IMG/VR virus record: IMGVR_UViG_3300045743_000846
Span: 1 to 57,983 of that record
From: a virus
Length of the DNA stretch: 57,983 nt
Reading direction: 5' to 3' (one strand)
Shown here: positions 46,701 through 52,199 of the stretch, one piece after another
Layout of the letters: every line of letters begins with the position of its first letter
How positions within the stretch are numbered: position 1 is the stretch's first letter
Notes under the pieces: model-generated
What the model saw: only the letters and a program-made list of their open reading frames with translations
Told to the model about the DNA's origin: nothing
The model's database searches: none
Made by a program: the position numbers and the translations under genes

Positions 46701-46806
46701 GCACCGGGTGCGCGCCATGCGGCAGGATGCTTTGTTGCGCACCCAGCAGACGGCACCGAAGGCGATTCGGCAGGCGGTGCAGCGCGAATTGTCTCAGGTG
46801 CGGTAA
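34732..46806 (+). CDS. Giant polyvalent virion protein (4024 aa) with MTase and zincin domains
   Basis: One uninterrupted frame, preceded by AAGGATTATTC. In order: hydrophobic Gly/Ala helices (about 50-360) suited to membrane passage; a Gln/Ala coiled coil (about 495-565); a basic domain near 1015-1120; a possible SH3-like segment near 1590-1640 (FKEGDRVRML); an N6-adenine methyltransferase with motif I VLEPEAGWG near 2330 and N2396-PPF; a zincin-like site His2608-Glu-x-x-x-His2613 (LVLHEIANH); and a C-terminal Gly/Ala-rich region (about 3525-4000) with VNLTQPLTMTLPYL and FKQYSINYIELL, resembling the LPD38 domain of large polyvalent proteins. Such proteins are injected with DNA and protect it. 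It probably replaces gp16. Domain edges are approximate. Confidence 0.88.
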   Translation: MNLAQARYKLPELAGLDDQSALEVIQQNYYPMLDKHDLAKQLGVTLPEPPVKQAGVLRTAGDVGIKLAQGVVDLGSSAVGLGSLATGGLVGKGMRAAGYDPKAANEILGSYLSDSQKAADDKVQHADGFVDTLAASLQNPRSILGSIAESAPGMLAGMGVSNAVARGIAAKAALATGEGAAASASARAAGQTASQAGRAALATDLGSQAASRAVDAAGNKLLALGAATEGAQAAGQIADDAQAAGRAYADYALPAIAAGTLTGSIGYGAGRLLGDAATHIATGARSTGVRGSLAARVGKELFSEGVLEELPQSAQEQAFTNLAQGEPDVMHGVANAAATGLVTGGVMGAGMGALQGRHHPANPSTSNPAQRSNPPVVLPDSGPLSQAANAGQQATATIQPAASSAPAKNTADAGDLPLNSAPPLSLDEIDARMAQLVALGHGRLASRVRDEQGNLQTVPAIKGRRLTQEETAEYQALNQARQQRTAIPPEQQADYQALLAQEQAEQQQKAAATLARQAQQAQQAQQAQQEAELAQLLAEEQAERQAQAQQAQQARAAQERQQLDITNAIVAHERQTRSEAERAALRQQVINDHSIAPQQKVAALQKLYQLSGYADPSLSAQDRHEIELATVPVRALPNELIDPVPERRPATHNKTVQPNLQAVDNAIAQGMRLRTAKGNLLHKKGSSKIFRLNGAQKAYYLEQMARLAQGQAQEPAQAEQAEQAEQVANEPARTPALEANAEPAAARVESPAPLLPADTANAEPASVANAPATPALPDAVPAPQAAPAPAKELTTRQALNRKTVKDMSDDELRQAKQVLADSPRAPKIDKEMARRGLHAEPAPASSTPAEAAQPPIPQGFVRAVDGQVQANRPATEPVTAPASGSSDTDRTSQPAKSASYFADAAVEPNPLTQPVNERGDKGIVTHPIPGIAPEPTNTADLIQGAANPQASAPQAGTHSQETIGRTIVSPDDYPLAESERSYSGISLHPNQRAQGDRDEFVKVVQNTYDAAKKLVMTEAQQAALDAAISRFKNEYLLETRKVIRVRSGTYSAFVAGRSKINTKQADARNRAYDKALVDFFGWQKNAAPRVAQAVLDARTPEQLAEVAREKAAKAAARQEKNDAFLRRLLNFKPGADTVTLGEAKLTRITYDRTGLPNALILEEPGLIKGVTDKFMIVPTLYASKDALRVAVERVRNAVQAEPSLETSQVQDYNAVAGNGAAHVEAGRVEPATPAVIGESIAKSAANTPMNLKQAKADLLAKIDEELAKAPESARTAEHRLATKLAEADLAAAQEKYRSNRTNANEKAVSELMKTVEVLRTMGNRVTFDVPGDGKFTVLFDKPHLQKFRDKVAANPGFNDKTRPVSKPKALPFTPETTLLDLLKDGELQAAYQFAKQIGKPFRFTTDRTSNVPNLYINAAPVDLVPGVATWVGKQTKREPNGGITPTASWYVIENSTGSSLGTDGTAQGAIAAAKKRVANKGVDQFFQALAEAPKVEESTLEQQWLQYHHAESIDDSHTPPPEAPTQQEPAPQHDAIVTPVIATPTDTQQPNPAIETAAIPTSEPEPAKETAQSEVEEPLRIPEGYKPVGEYYRYDIPTEGYAPFKEGDRVRMLESGWRGTVDSLFGEGPIFSSGIIKYDNGTTVRQFWHQVEAAPEQATVQPSAPDSAQTNVPTSTQAAASPVNSLAAIEQVFERASHGQLPLQEFHAAYASFNEHEAAITAELSAMKKDELLRYGGPAFTYQNRDDKKAEVVKDLYSTLREQFAFARERTLSYTLSGKNESWETARKNAIDQAVADTTQADLERYAADRQALRDKQAAKLEGMQDPKTLDDFIGLMREKVRDGMSFKAARLSLPLAQRAMFDRLTAEKSQAERGANKVPVLRAPNAPVGSTDIIQTKHTKHGHDLWQFNLEQRVSPDQFKALVVQARRLGGDYSSYRGHGAIPGWQFRSEESAKAFKALVAGDTGAAETVIQARRDAFADDRTQSATERLSEMADALEQSATASLNQDRKANTARRAEMASRADSAARHALALAQTMKNMAAALTDGSAPFLRHVRQKTQVAFLNNTVERALLAQWQASGKAYFEIENLKGSPATVEAADYAEWPTYSAYRSDLAQLGRRLLEVDGTRMLGKQILKEADDVTDAYMAFAKKNLHLVRGFSSQSGGPLVTSAKAEAEAIIYRSGFRGRAIPFSPKAREWTVIYSPGEAIERGIWPGDGDKRISLADQFGRELVAKIGRANNRGAKVTVPWQFENAYERQAMLARMGIETPAEFRATLREFINLQGQQQVADPIRELERKMVGRTNDGLDFFPTGEAAVDEMIDVAGIEPGMRVLEPEAGWGHIAEQIRQAGVEPDVVELSHDRRQLLEAKGFTVVGHDFMDISPETRGRYDRILMNPPFSDRRDAQHVMHAFTLLAPRGRLVAIMGEGVFFGQDAKAKAFREWLESVGGTSEKLPPNSFMDANLPVNTSVNARMVVIDAPETLADGVAAQPAVQPAATEATTAPAPKLSQRTTAADALGHTPASLAAAMNGALARYGDHFFTDLLATGRVQVIDQAAANAILHFAGVESGGSATPVAFYNPADQITYFIADAIPSNTSDAALYGLVLHEIANHALQMGRTEPEFGQLLRQFALMQGGNAQVAAAFARARELGTAPARLAEEALGYYLEANPTLGFAQKVLAWWRTLLRKLGQALPALNRLRWFRAVQALSAPDLVLAAQQALRQAPYVLPLNQASLREPERAPAMSQSTPNTAPNTTSNSQLVAIWQRIGQAQDGYQYPVSSARDLASVMQKVLPDSKVVRLDRDAPKARSLASLQWKITMPDGKHAYVYEFGRDLQIDASQLASGSSRGSALYAALANYAFNTGKVLEGDSAGLSPVGQMRRLENMIASAIKFGSTDHMRPHPAQKQPNSGLTQQIGLHGIRWATGDYQHNLAQMLRASYDYVSFLVPEIGHVNFTEYGDFTGADGDLFTDDNFRHLAERATGILHQRLAASGIDTPAKIGSATLKRAAITGTILRAERSPAGRILLGQLGTELHTHIGQAQHILYSHGLGRALNQAANNIAQVRLPAGYVVGDLFNQSGQISWWHKTIGTMDNLARRHREFAPVYESAQSFLGDVSRYAVVAADAAPTLLPKLEQVRDIIGAKRKKAVSAEDTRMIAAPIFEGTLLWARDEDGVPVQLKQLEDRAKAMSVDEKAAILLRQGVIDAQQQAAWQKMGPKMGQNSHDRIIAEKFEQSQLQAGIVWEDEELRTLFHLSEPQIALYREFRAGVDQSLSHLTISEMLKLGGKETELLRDAAMAAENLPGAAKLLTDYLMELAQAEPQNQKIYLDTAQQIAKLAGRGIDLMKKGYAPLSRFGRHAVYVQEDGEQAYFGLFESRFEAGKMARKMRANYPNAQVTHGTVSDEAYKLFAGVAPETVELFGDMLGLDRLGDDKSRELYQTYLKLTKNNRSALKRLIERKGIAGFSEDAGRVLAGFIYSNARLTAGNLHLGEIDRAITEIPKQQGQLIDAAVQLREHIRNPQGGNLLGGLMFAQFLGGSVASAMVNLTQPLTMTLPYLSQFGGALAAARQLTTAARDARRAKTGDARLDAALQWATEEGIVAPQEVHYLRAQAAGKGALQAGDGSKLGNARATLNNAVAKLSLGWGKMFALAELANRRITFIAAYRTAQAQGLQNPALFARDAVTQTQGVYNSGNKPAWARGAIGGLALTFKQYSINYIELLSRMAMAGQAGSAERAAGRRAALLMVAVLFFLSGVDGLPFEKNLEDVIDGILQRLGYNFASKRQKQAFLTEVLGEGAADFVLKGVSSLPGMPIDVAGRLGMGNLLPGTGLLTQKASYTSDIGELAGPAGDIAKRVFTGSGKLLGGDVAGAALDVAPQALRNLQKGVDMLATGQYNDARGYQVNPVTVPEAIMKLAGFQPNSTANIQDAKGQALNMIAQTRLRANQIQEHMAQGMAQDDPDRVREARAWRDDWNAKNPETPIQLNMPGVLHRVRAMRQDALLRTQQTAPKAIRQAVQRELSQVR

Positions 46807-46848
46807 AGGAACCGTATGGCGCGGTTGACGCGGTGGCTGGCCTGTGTT

Positions 46849-47193
46849 TTATGCCGGGTTGGCCGCTGGTTGTACCTCTAACCCGTCACGCGAACCGTGT
46901 TGTTCTTCCCACACCACCACCCAGTACGGGGCGCGTCCGCGTCCTGTCCATTGCAAGTCTGACTTTTCTGGATGGCGGTAGCGCACCGCCACCGGATTGG
47001 CCGATTTGACCCGCCCCGAACCGGTGGTCAGACCGCCCAACACCGTTTCAAGCGGTACGCCGACTTGCTGGACAATCGCCAGTATCTGCTGCCGTGCATC
47101 GTTGATTGCTTGTTGTTGCTTACGCGGCAATTCGGCTTGTACTTGCTTTTGCAGGGCTTGCAGTTCAAGAAGGGTCATATTGGATAAATCCAT
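46849..47193 (-). CDS. H-NS-family nucleoid protein
   Basis: A 114-residue protein with an N-terminal dimerisation coil (LLELQALQKQVQAELPRKQQ) and the C-terminal DNA-binding signature YRHPEKSDLQWTGRGRAPYWV at about 71-92. H-NS proteins silence AT-rich DNA, so it could keep the accessory islands at 25.5-31.4 kb quiet or modulate host genes. AAAGGA precedes the ATG. It ends 43 nt from the convergent giant gene and is the last gene of the leftward block. Confidence 0.85.
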   Translation of the reverse strand: MDLSNMTLLELQALQKQVQAELPRKQQQAINDARQQILAIVQQVGVPLETVLGGLTTGSGRVKSANPVAVRYRHPEKSDLQWTGRGRAPYWVVVWEEQHGSRDGLEVQPAANPA

Positions 47194-47267
47194 GGTGTTT
47201 TTCCTTTAAGGGTGGGTAAAAAAGTGGAATGCGATGCGGCACGGCGATTTGGCTTGCCACTGCGATG

Positions 47268-47984
47268 CTATTTTACTGGCTTGCCACGCTTGGCCAAGGC
47301 CACGCGCAGAATTTGGCTGATATCGGGGCGGCCCATGCTCTTGGCCAAACCAAGCGTATCCCATTTGCTGGGGTCAAGCCCGGCATCGAGCGCATGTTGC
47401 AATTTGGCAGTGTTGCCGTGTTCGATGACGGTTTGCAATAAGTCGGCATCATGAAAACCGGTGACGCTGCTTTGTTGCAGCAGAAAATCAAACACCGGCA
47501 AGGCAACATCGGCTTGCGCGGCACGGGTGAGCAAAATTTCGGACAGGGTTAATTCGGGCGGGTTGGCGCGGCGGCATGGCAGGCGCAGCAAACCGGCATC
47601 GTCCAATACGGTCAGCTTTGCCAGCACTTCGGTAGGCAGGCCGGACAGTTGCGCCAATAAGAAGGTTTTGGCTTGATCCTGATGCGGGCCATTGCTGGGC
47701 CATTGTTGCCGCAATTGTGGCGCGAGCCGCGCGCGGATCAGGGAAGCAATTGCGCCCTTGGGATTGGCCCACTGGCTGCCGGGCTGCTGCAATAGATCGT
47801 CCAGCCGTGTCCAGTCGAGCCGTTCTTGTCCGATGGGGGGTAACAGTGGTAGCGCGGGCATCGGGCTTGGGCCGGGGTGCGGTGGTTGGTTTTGATGGGC
47901 GTGGCTGATGGCCGGAGCAAGCCGCACGCCCATGGCCAGCAAAAGGGTAGTCAGACAGATAAGAAGTGGCAGGGAACGGCGCAT
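47268..47984 (-). CDS. Exported ankyrin-like protein
   Basis: A 238-residue product with an N-terminal signal or anchor (LPLLICLTTLLLAMGVRLA, about residues 5-23), a Pro-rich linker, and a C-terminal half of helix pairs that read like ankyrin repeats (LLTRAAQADVALPVFDFLLQQ, then DADLLQTVIEHGNTAKLQHALDAGLDP, then GRPDISQILRVALAKRG). AAGGACTGACC precedes the ATG. Between the CobO-like and H-NS-type genes on the same strand. Exported ankyrin proteins sometimes act as immunity or binding partners of toxins; no direct evidence here. Confidence 0.62.
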   Translation of the reverse strand: MRRSLPLLICLTTLLLAMGVRLAPAISHAHQNQPPHPGPSPMPALPLLPPIGQERLDWTRLDDLLQQPGSQWANPKGAIASLIRARLAPQLRQQWPSNGPHQDQAKTFLLAQLSGLPTEVLAKLTVLDDAGLLRLPCRRANPPELTLSEILLTRAAQADVALPVFDFLLQQSSVTGFHDADLLQTVIEHGNTAKLQHALDAGLDPSKWDTLGLAKSMGRPDISQILRVALAKRGKPVK

Positions 47985-48044
47985 GGTCAGTCCTTGAGCA
48001 AAACGGTAAGGGATGAGCGTTGGAAGGGGCGGGTGTTCACAAGG

Positions 48045-48722
48045 CTACCGTTGCGAGCGCGGTGCGCTGGGGGCTTTCATGTCACGCATCTCGATGCAGA
48101 TATCGGCGATGTCCCTCAGTTCAAACGGTGCATGGCGACCGGTCAAGAGCACGGTGAGCTGTGGCGGGCGTTGCTGCAAACCGCGTAGCACGGCATCGAT
48201 ATTCAGGTAATTGTGATGCAGCATCAGGTTGATGTCGTCCAGAATGAGCATGGCCAAATCAGGTTGGTGCATTTTTTCTGTGGCGTATTGCCACGCGTGC
48301 CGGATTAAATCGGTATCCTGCATGCGGTCTTGCTTGTTCCAGGTGCAGCCCCGGCCAAAGGTCTCAAAAACGCACTGCGCATGCTGCCCCAAAAACTGGC
48401 GCGCCGGGCTGTTTTGTGGGGTATCCAGAAATTGCACTACCGCCAGTGGTCGGTTTTGCGCCAATACCGCCATGCCCATGCCGAAAGCGGTGTTCGATTT
48501 GCCCAGTCCATCGCCTGTGAGAACGATGATTTGGCCCGTGGCGGGATTCGCTGCGGCGGTAGCGGGTTGTGGCCTGACCGGGTTTTCCGGGTTGGTGGGC
48601 AGGCTGGCGCGTGGCGCTGGCACTAATTTCTGTTGCCACCGCTGTTGCCATTGGTACTGGCGCTGGGTGTGTTCTTGCATTTCGTTTGGCGGGGTTGTGC
48701 TTGGTTCGGCCAAGGCGGACAT
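48045..48722 (-). CDS. CobO/BtuR-like P-loop protein, divergent
   Basis: A 225-residue protein resembling cob(I)alamin adenosyltransferase of the CobO type: Pro/Gln-rich N-terminus (~60 residues), P-loop TGDGLGKSNTAFGMG (G70-S76), VVQFLDTP, GCTWNKQDR, LILDDINLMLHHNYL, and LTGRHAPFELRDIADICIEMR. Differences from the usual enzyme pattern: TW-x-TQDRE reads TWNKQDRM, the DELN box reads DDIN, and the final FxxGxxAQxGIE-type segment is missing. It may be a repurposed NTPase rather than a vitamin B12 enzyme. AAGGAGATAACG precedes the ATG. No other cobalamin gene is nearby. Confidence 0.7.
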   Translation of the reverse strand: MSALAEPSTTPPNEMQEHTQRQYQWQQRWQQKLVPAPRASLPTNPENPVRPQPATAAANPATGQIIVLTGDGLGKSNTAFGMGMAVLAQNRPLAVVQFLDTPQNSPARQFLGQHAQCVFETFGRGCTWNKQDRMQDTDLIRHAWQYATEKMHQPDLAMLILDDINLMLHHNYLNIDAVLRGLQQRPPQLTVLLTGRHAPFELRDIADICIEMRDMKAPSAPRSQR

Positions 48723-48798
48723 CGTTATCTCCTTAGAATGGGTGATCTTTATCGGTTTTGCGCAAGGTTTGGGCTAACCGGTTCATAGTGGGTTGTCT

Positions 48799-48874
48799 TC
48801 AAAAAAATGGGGAAGGTTGGCCGATTGAGGCACCGCTGCCCAATTCACACGGGCTTTTTTTGCCAACTTCCCCC
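48799..48874 (-). terminator. Long hairpin terminator after the HsdM-like pair
   Basis: On the minus strand GGGGAAGTTGGC (48873-48862) pairs with GCCAACCTTCCCC (48821-48809, one bulge), followed by ATTTTTTTGAAG. The upstream arm lies within the last codons of the HsdM-like gene. A related hairpin ending in the same CCCCATTTTTTTGAA lies just before the first HsdM-like gene. Confidence 0.6.
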
Positions 48875-50512
48875 CGGCACCACACCGGTTCCGGGAACCG
48901 GATTGGTGCCAAATGCCCGCCATACTGCACGGGCGGTGCTACCAGCATCGCTATCGCTACCACTGCTACTACCACTACCACTGCTACTGCTACTACCACT
49001 GCCACTGCTACTACCACTGCTACTACCACTGCCACTGCTACTACTACCACTGCTACTACCACTGCCACTGCTACTACTACCACTGCTACTACTTCCTCTG
49101 CTGCTACTGCTTCTACTGCCACTGTTGCCGCCACCGCTCTCCGGTGGGCTGTTGCCCGCATCTGCCGCGTGGCGTGGTGGGGCATAGTCGGCCAACAACA
49201 GGCTATATTCGTTTGCGGCCAGGTTATCGTTGCCTACCCTGTGCAAATACGGGTGTTGGCCTTGCACCTGACTGGCTTGCCATGCGCGTTTGATGGAGTG
49301 GGCGTCGTAGCGAGGTGGGGCAATGCCCGCACCGAGCAGAGCCGGGATGCGCGGATGGATGAAGGCCACCTGTTTGGCGGTGTTTTGGCCGCGCAACAGC
49401 AGGATCAGGGGCTGTGGGGCAGACTGCCCCTGTTGGCGCGGCAGTTCGATCACGGTATCGAGTTGCTGGTGCTGCACCACATAGCGCCAGAGTACTTGGG
49501 CGTCGGGATCGTGGATCAGGTTTTGTGGCACCACCAGCGCCATGCGCCCGTTTTCGGCAAGGCTGGCCAGCATGTGCCAGATCAGCGCGATTCTGGCATC
49601 TTGCGGAACTTGTACCGGGAAGCGTTGCCAAGTATCAAAGCGGGCAAAGGCATAATCCCATTCGGTGGCTTGCTCGGGCAATTGGCACAGGATCAGGTCA
49701 CTTTTTAATAGTTGTGCGGTTTCGACAGGGCTGCCGGGGGAGTGGATCAGGCTGTTCAGGAGTGGCGCGGTCAGGGTGTCGCCGCGCTGGAGTTGGTGAT
49801 AATCGATTTCTTTGGCCAGCAGGTACAGGGCGGCGCACGCCCATTGGTCGGGGTCGGTGGTTTGGCCACGCAGGCGCAGTAAATGGGTGCGGTTGTGGGC
49901 TTCGACATAGGCTAATACGGCAAACAGCAGTTGACCGGTGCCAAAGGCGGGGTCATATACGCTGTTTCTGCGCAGCGGGGCCAACAAGGTTGCGATGAGT
50001 TTAGCCAGATGGGCGGGCAACGGGTGGGCTTTGGGTAGCAGGTGTGCCATGGCTTGCTGGTAGACGGTTCCGGCGGACAGAAAGGGGGTGGCGGGGATGC
50101 TGCCGAGCAGTTGCATGATGTCGGCCCAAATGCTGTTATCGGCAAAGAGTGCTGCCCATGGGGCATCCGGCCCGAAGCGTTCGGGCCGAAAGATACGGTC
50201 AAGCTGCGGTTGTTGCTGACACAGGGTAAACAGGCTTTGGTGAATCGCGCTGCCAGCGTCATCTTGCCGCCATTGGCAGGCATCGAACAGGCATTCGGGC
50301 GAAAACGGAATCGGGATGGCACTGAGCATATCGGCCACGACGCTGGTTTGCCCGGCGCATTGGCCGGATACGAGTTTGCTTTCTACCCGGTAACGCACCG
50401 AGAGTTGTTGCCACATCAGAAGCGTGACTAATAAATCAGCTCCGATGGTTTGCGGCAAGCCAACCGGCAGGCGCTTTTGGGCTTGATCGAGTTGGATCAG
50501 AAAGGCGCTCAT
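48845..50512 (-). CDS. HsdM-like methyltransferase pseudoenzyme B with Ser/Gly tail
   Basis: A 555-residue protein with the layout of a type I restriction methyltransferase subunit: helical N-terminus (~160 residues), motif I YDPAFGTGQLL (D187 to G193), and HMLASLAENGRMALVVPQ (313-330). Where HsdM has NPPF or NPPY, it reads SDLILCQLPEQ (271-281), so the catalytic Asn-Pro-Pro-aromatic motif is gone. The last ~100 residues are a Ser/Gly-rich, low-complexity tail coded by trinucleotide repeats. It starts at ATG 50512 overlapping the stop of its paralog (TGATG). It could bind AdoMet or DNA without methylating. Confidence 0.75.
   Translation of the reverse strand: MSAFLIQLDQAQKRLPVGLPQTIGADLLVTLLMWQQLSVRYRVESKLVSGQCAGQTSVVADMLSAIPIPFSPECLFDACQWRQDDAGSAIHQSLFTLCQQQPQLDRIFRPERFGPDAPWAALFADNSIWADIMQLLGSIPATPFLSAGTVYQQAMAHLLPKAHPLPAHLAKLIATLLAPLRRNSVYDPAFGTGQLLFAVLAYVEAHNRTHLLRLRGQTTDPDQWACAALYLLAKEIDYHQLQRGDTLTAPLLNSLIHSPGSPVETAQLLKSDLILCQLPEQATEWDYAFARFDTWQRFPVQVPQDARIALIWHMLASLAENGRMALVVPQNLIHDPDAQVLWRYVVQHQQLDTVIELPRQQGQSAPQPLILLLRGQNTAKQVAFIHPRIPALLGAGIAPPRYDAHSIKRAWQASQVQGQHPYLHRVGNDNLAANEYSLLLADYAPPRHAADAGNSPPESGGGNSGSRSSSSRGSSSSGSSSSGSGSSSGSSSSGSGSSSGSSSGSGSSSSSGSGSSSGSDSDAGSTARAVWRAFGTNPVPGTGVVPGGSWQKKPV
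48940..49125. repeat. Coding microsatellite (GCT/ACT/ACC-type triplets)
   Basis: About 185 bp of triplet repeats built from CTGCTACTACCACT and CTGCCACTGCTACT units on the plus strand, encoding the Ser/Gly tail of the HsdM-like protein on the minus strand. As units are multiples of three, slippage would change tail length without shifting frame. Confidence 0.85.
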
Positions 50513-52038
50513 CACAGGTTGTCCAAAGGTTGTTGGTTGGCGGCGGGATAGTCGCGCCAGTTCAGGCTGTACTGCTGGTGGGCGATGCTGCTATGGCTAA
50601 TCGTGCGCACGTTGGGGTGGCTGTGGCGCGATTGGATGGCGTACCAGGCATGCAAGATGGTTTTGGCATCGTAACGGGCCGGGTAATCCGGTTGCGACAG
50701 ATCGGGCTGAATATCGGGCTGAATATCGGAATGGATATCGGCATGAATATCGGGCTGAAGGTCGGGGTCACGGGTCAGATCGGCATCCGGGTCAGCCGCA
50801 ATCGGCGCATTGGTAGAGCCGCTCTGGTTTGGGTTTGACTGAGCCGGAACAATGAAGCTAACGTGCCGCCTTTGGGCTTGTTTGATGCAGATCAGCAGCA
50901 GCAGCGCGCCATCCTGCCTCCAGGGTAACAGCGAGGGCGGCAGATCGATTACGGCAGATAACCCGTTTCTTAGCAGGTATTGCACCAAGGGTTGGGCGCG
51001 GGTATCGGCCAGCACGCTGGCGGGCACGATCAGGGCAATGCGGGCGTTGTGCGGGCGGGCGCAGGCGATGGCGTGCCAGATGTGCGCCAGTTCGGGCGTC
51101 TCGGGCAGGCCATGCGGAAAGCGCTGGGCAAAGATGCCAGCGGCAGCGGGTAAGCGCTCGGGTGTTGATCTTGCGACATGTGCCGCCGTGGCTGAATCTG
51201 GCCCGATGGCGCTTAGGACGATATCGGCGCTACGCAGTGCCTGTAGTGGTGGCATGGTTAGCGGCGCATCCAAAAAGCGGCCCCGGCTCAGGTTGGCGGG
51301 CGGGTAGCCATGGGCCAACAGGCGCAGCTTGGCGAGCGCGAGCTGTTCCGGGTTGGGGTCTTGGCCATACAGGTTCAGACTGGCTTGCACCGGTTCCCCG
51401 GCGCTTTGGGTGGTTTGCGCCAGTTGGGTGGCGCAGGCCATGAGTAAATCCCCTTGACCGCACAGCGGGTCAAGAATGGTTTCATGCGGAAACACTTGTA
51501 CCAGTTGCGCCGCCAGTTGTGCCAGCCGGGGCGGTGCGCCGTCTTCCTGCAAGCCAAGCTGTAGCATGGCGCGCTCCACCAGTGGCCCAAGTGGCATTTT
51601 GGGTTGATACCGGATAGCACCGAGTATGGTCATCAGGCTGGCCAGCACCGGGGTGGCGAACAGTTGGGCGGCAAATTCGCTTTGGTAGCCGAAGCGTTCC
51701 GGCAGCAGGATATCGTTCAGTGCGTGGTCGGGCTGCGCTGCCATCCAGCCATACAGGCTGGTGCGAATTGCGTTGCCGAATTGGCGTAGATCGGGACTGT
51801 GGCAGGCGCTAAACAGGCAGTCGGGGTGAAATTGTAGGGTGCTGGCCAGTGTGGCGGGTGTGCTGTGGCTTGGGGTGGGCCGGTGTTGCCAGGCATCGGA
51901 CAGGCATTTCCACACCAGCAAGGTCAGGATCATTGCACCGCTGGTGGCGCGCGGCATGGCTTTGGGCATCAGGTTTTGGGCTTCTTTGAGCCGGGTCAGT
52001 ATCGGTTGCATGGGTTGCATGGGTTGCGTGGTTGGCAT
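50512..52038 (-). CDS. HsdM-like methyltransferase pseudoenzyme A
   Basis: A 508-residue paralog of the next gene on this strand, with the same N-terminal pattern (GAMILTLLVWKCLSDAW; CLFSAC; LLPERFG), motif I LDPLCGQGD (D190 to D197) and HIWHAIACARPHNARIALIVP. The expected NPP[FY] motif is replaced by ADIVLSAIGPD (271-281). A repeated Asp-Ile linker (DIHADIHSDIQPDIQPD) lies near the C-terminus, at about the place where paralog B has a Ser/Gly tail; both share a terminal RYDA...AW...Y-x-L motif. The ATG at 52038 is chosen; a TTG at 52062 is possible. No HsdS or HsdR is present. Confidence 0.75.
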   Translation of the reverse strand: MPTTQPMQPMQPILTRLKEAQNLMPKAMPRATSGAMILTLLVWKCLSDAWQHRPTPSHSTPATLASTLQFHPDCLFSACHSPDLRQFGNAIRTSLYGWMAAQPDHALNDILLPERFGYQSEFAAQLFATPVLASLMTILGAIRYQPKMPLGPLVERAMLQLGLQEDGAPPRLAQLAAQLVQVFPHETILDPLCGQGDLLMACATQLAQTTQSAGEPVQASLNLYGQDPNPEQLALAKLRLLAHGYPPANLSRGRFLDAPLTMPPLQALRSADIVLSAIGPDSATAAHVARSTPERLPAAAGIFAQRFPHGLPETPELAHIWHAIACARPHNARIALIVPASVLADTRAQPLVQYLLRNGLSAVIDLPPSLLPWRQDGALLLLICIKQAQRRHVSFIVPAQSNPNQSGSTNAPIAADPDADLTRDPDLQPDIHADIHSDIQPDIQPDLSQPDYPARYDAKTILHAWYAIQSRHSHPNVRTISHSSIAHQQYSLNWRDYPAANQQPLDNL

Positions 52039-52070
52039 GAGTTGGCCGGGCGGTGATGTCAATCGGGTTC

Positions 52071-52159
52071 AAAAAAATGGGGGTGACGACGTGGACAGTT
52101 TGGCACGGCCAGTTTGGCACGGCACACCAAGCAGGCCATTCTGTTCGCCATCCCCCCAT
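52071..52159 (-). terminator. Long hairpin (attenuator-like) before HsdM-like A
   Basis: On the minus strand GATGGGGGGATGGCG (52159-52145) can pair with CGTCACCCCCAT (52089-52078), followed by seven T (52077-52071). The loop holds a 14-bp tandem repeat CAGTTTGGCACGGC (52096-52123). The A gene starts within ~35 nt, so the hairpin is in its leader and may attenuate expression. Confidence 0.5.
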
Positions 52160-52199
52160 CAAACCTTGTCGTAGAGGAGACTAAGGATCGGTTGCCGGG

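Noticed and set aside
48045-48722. Functional cobalamin adenosyltransferase as part of a B12 pathway
   Set aside because: Several residues of the conserved boxes are changed, the C-terminal segment is missing and no other cobalamin gene is in the window; only CobO-like similarity is claimed.
48940-49125. Possible CRISPR array
   Set aside because: The periodicity is a triplet microsatellite coding Ser/Gly, without spacers or repeat palindromes.
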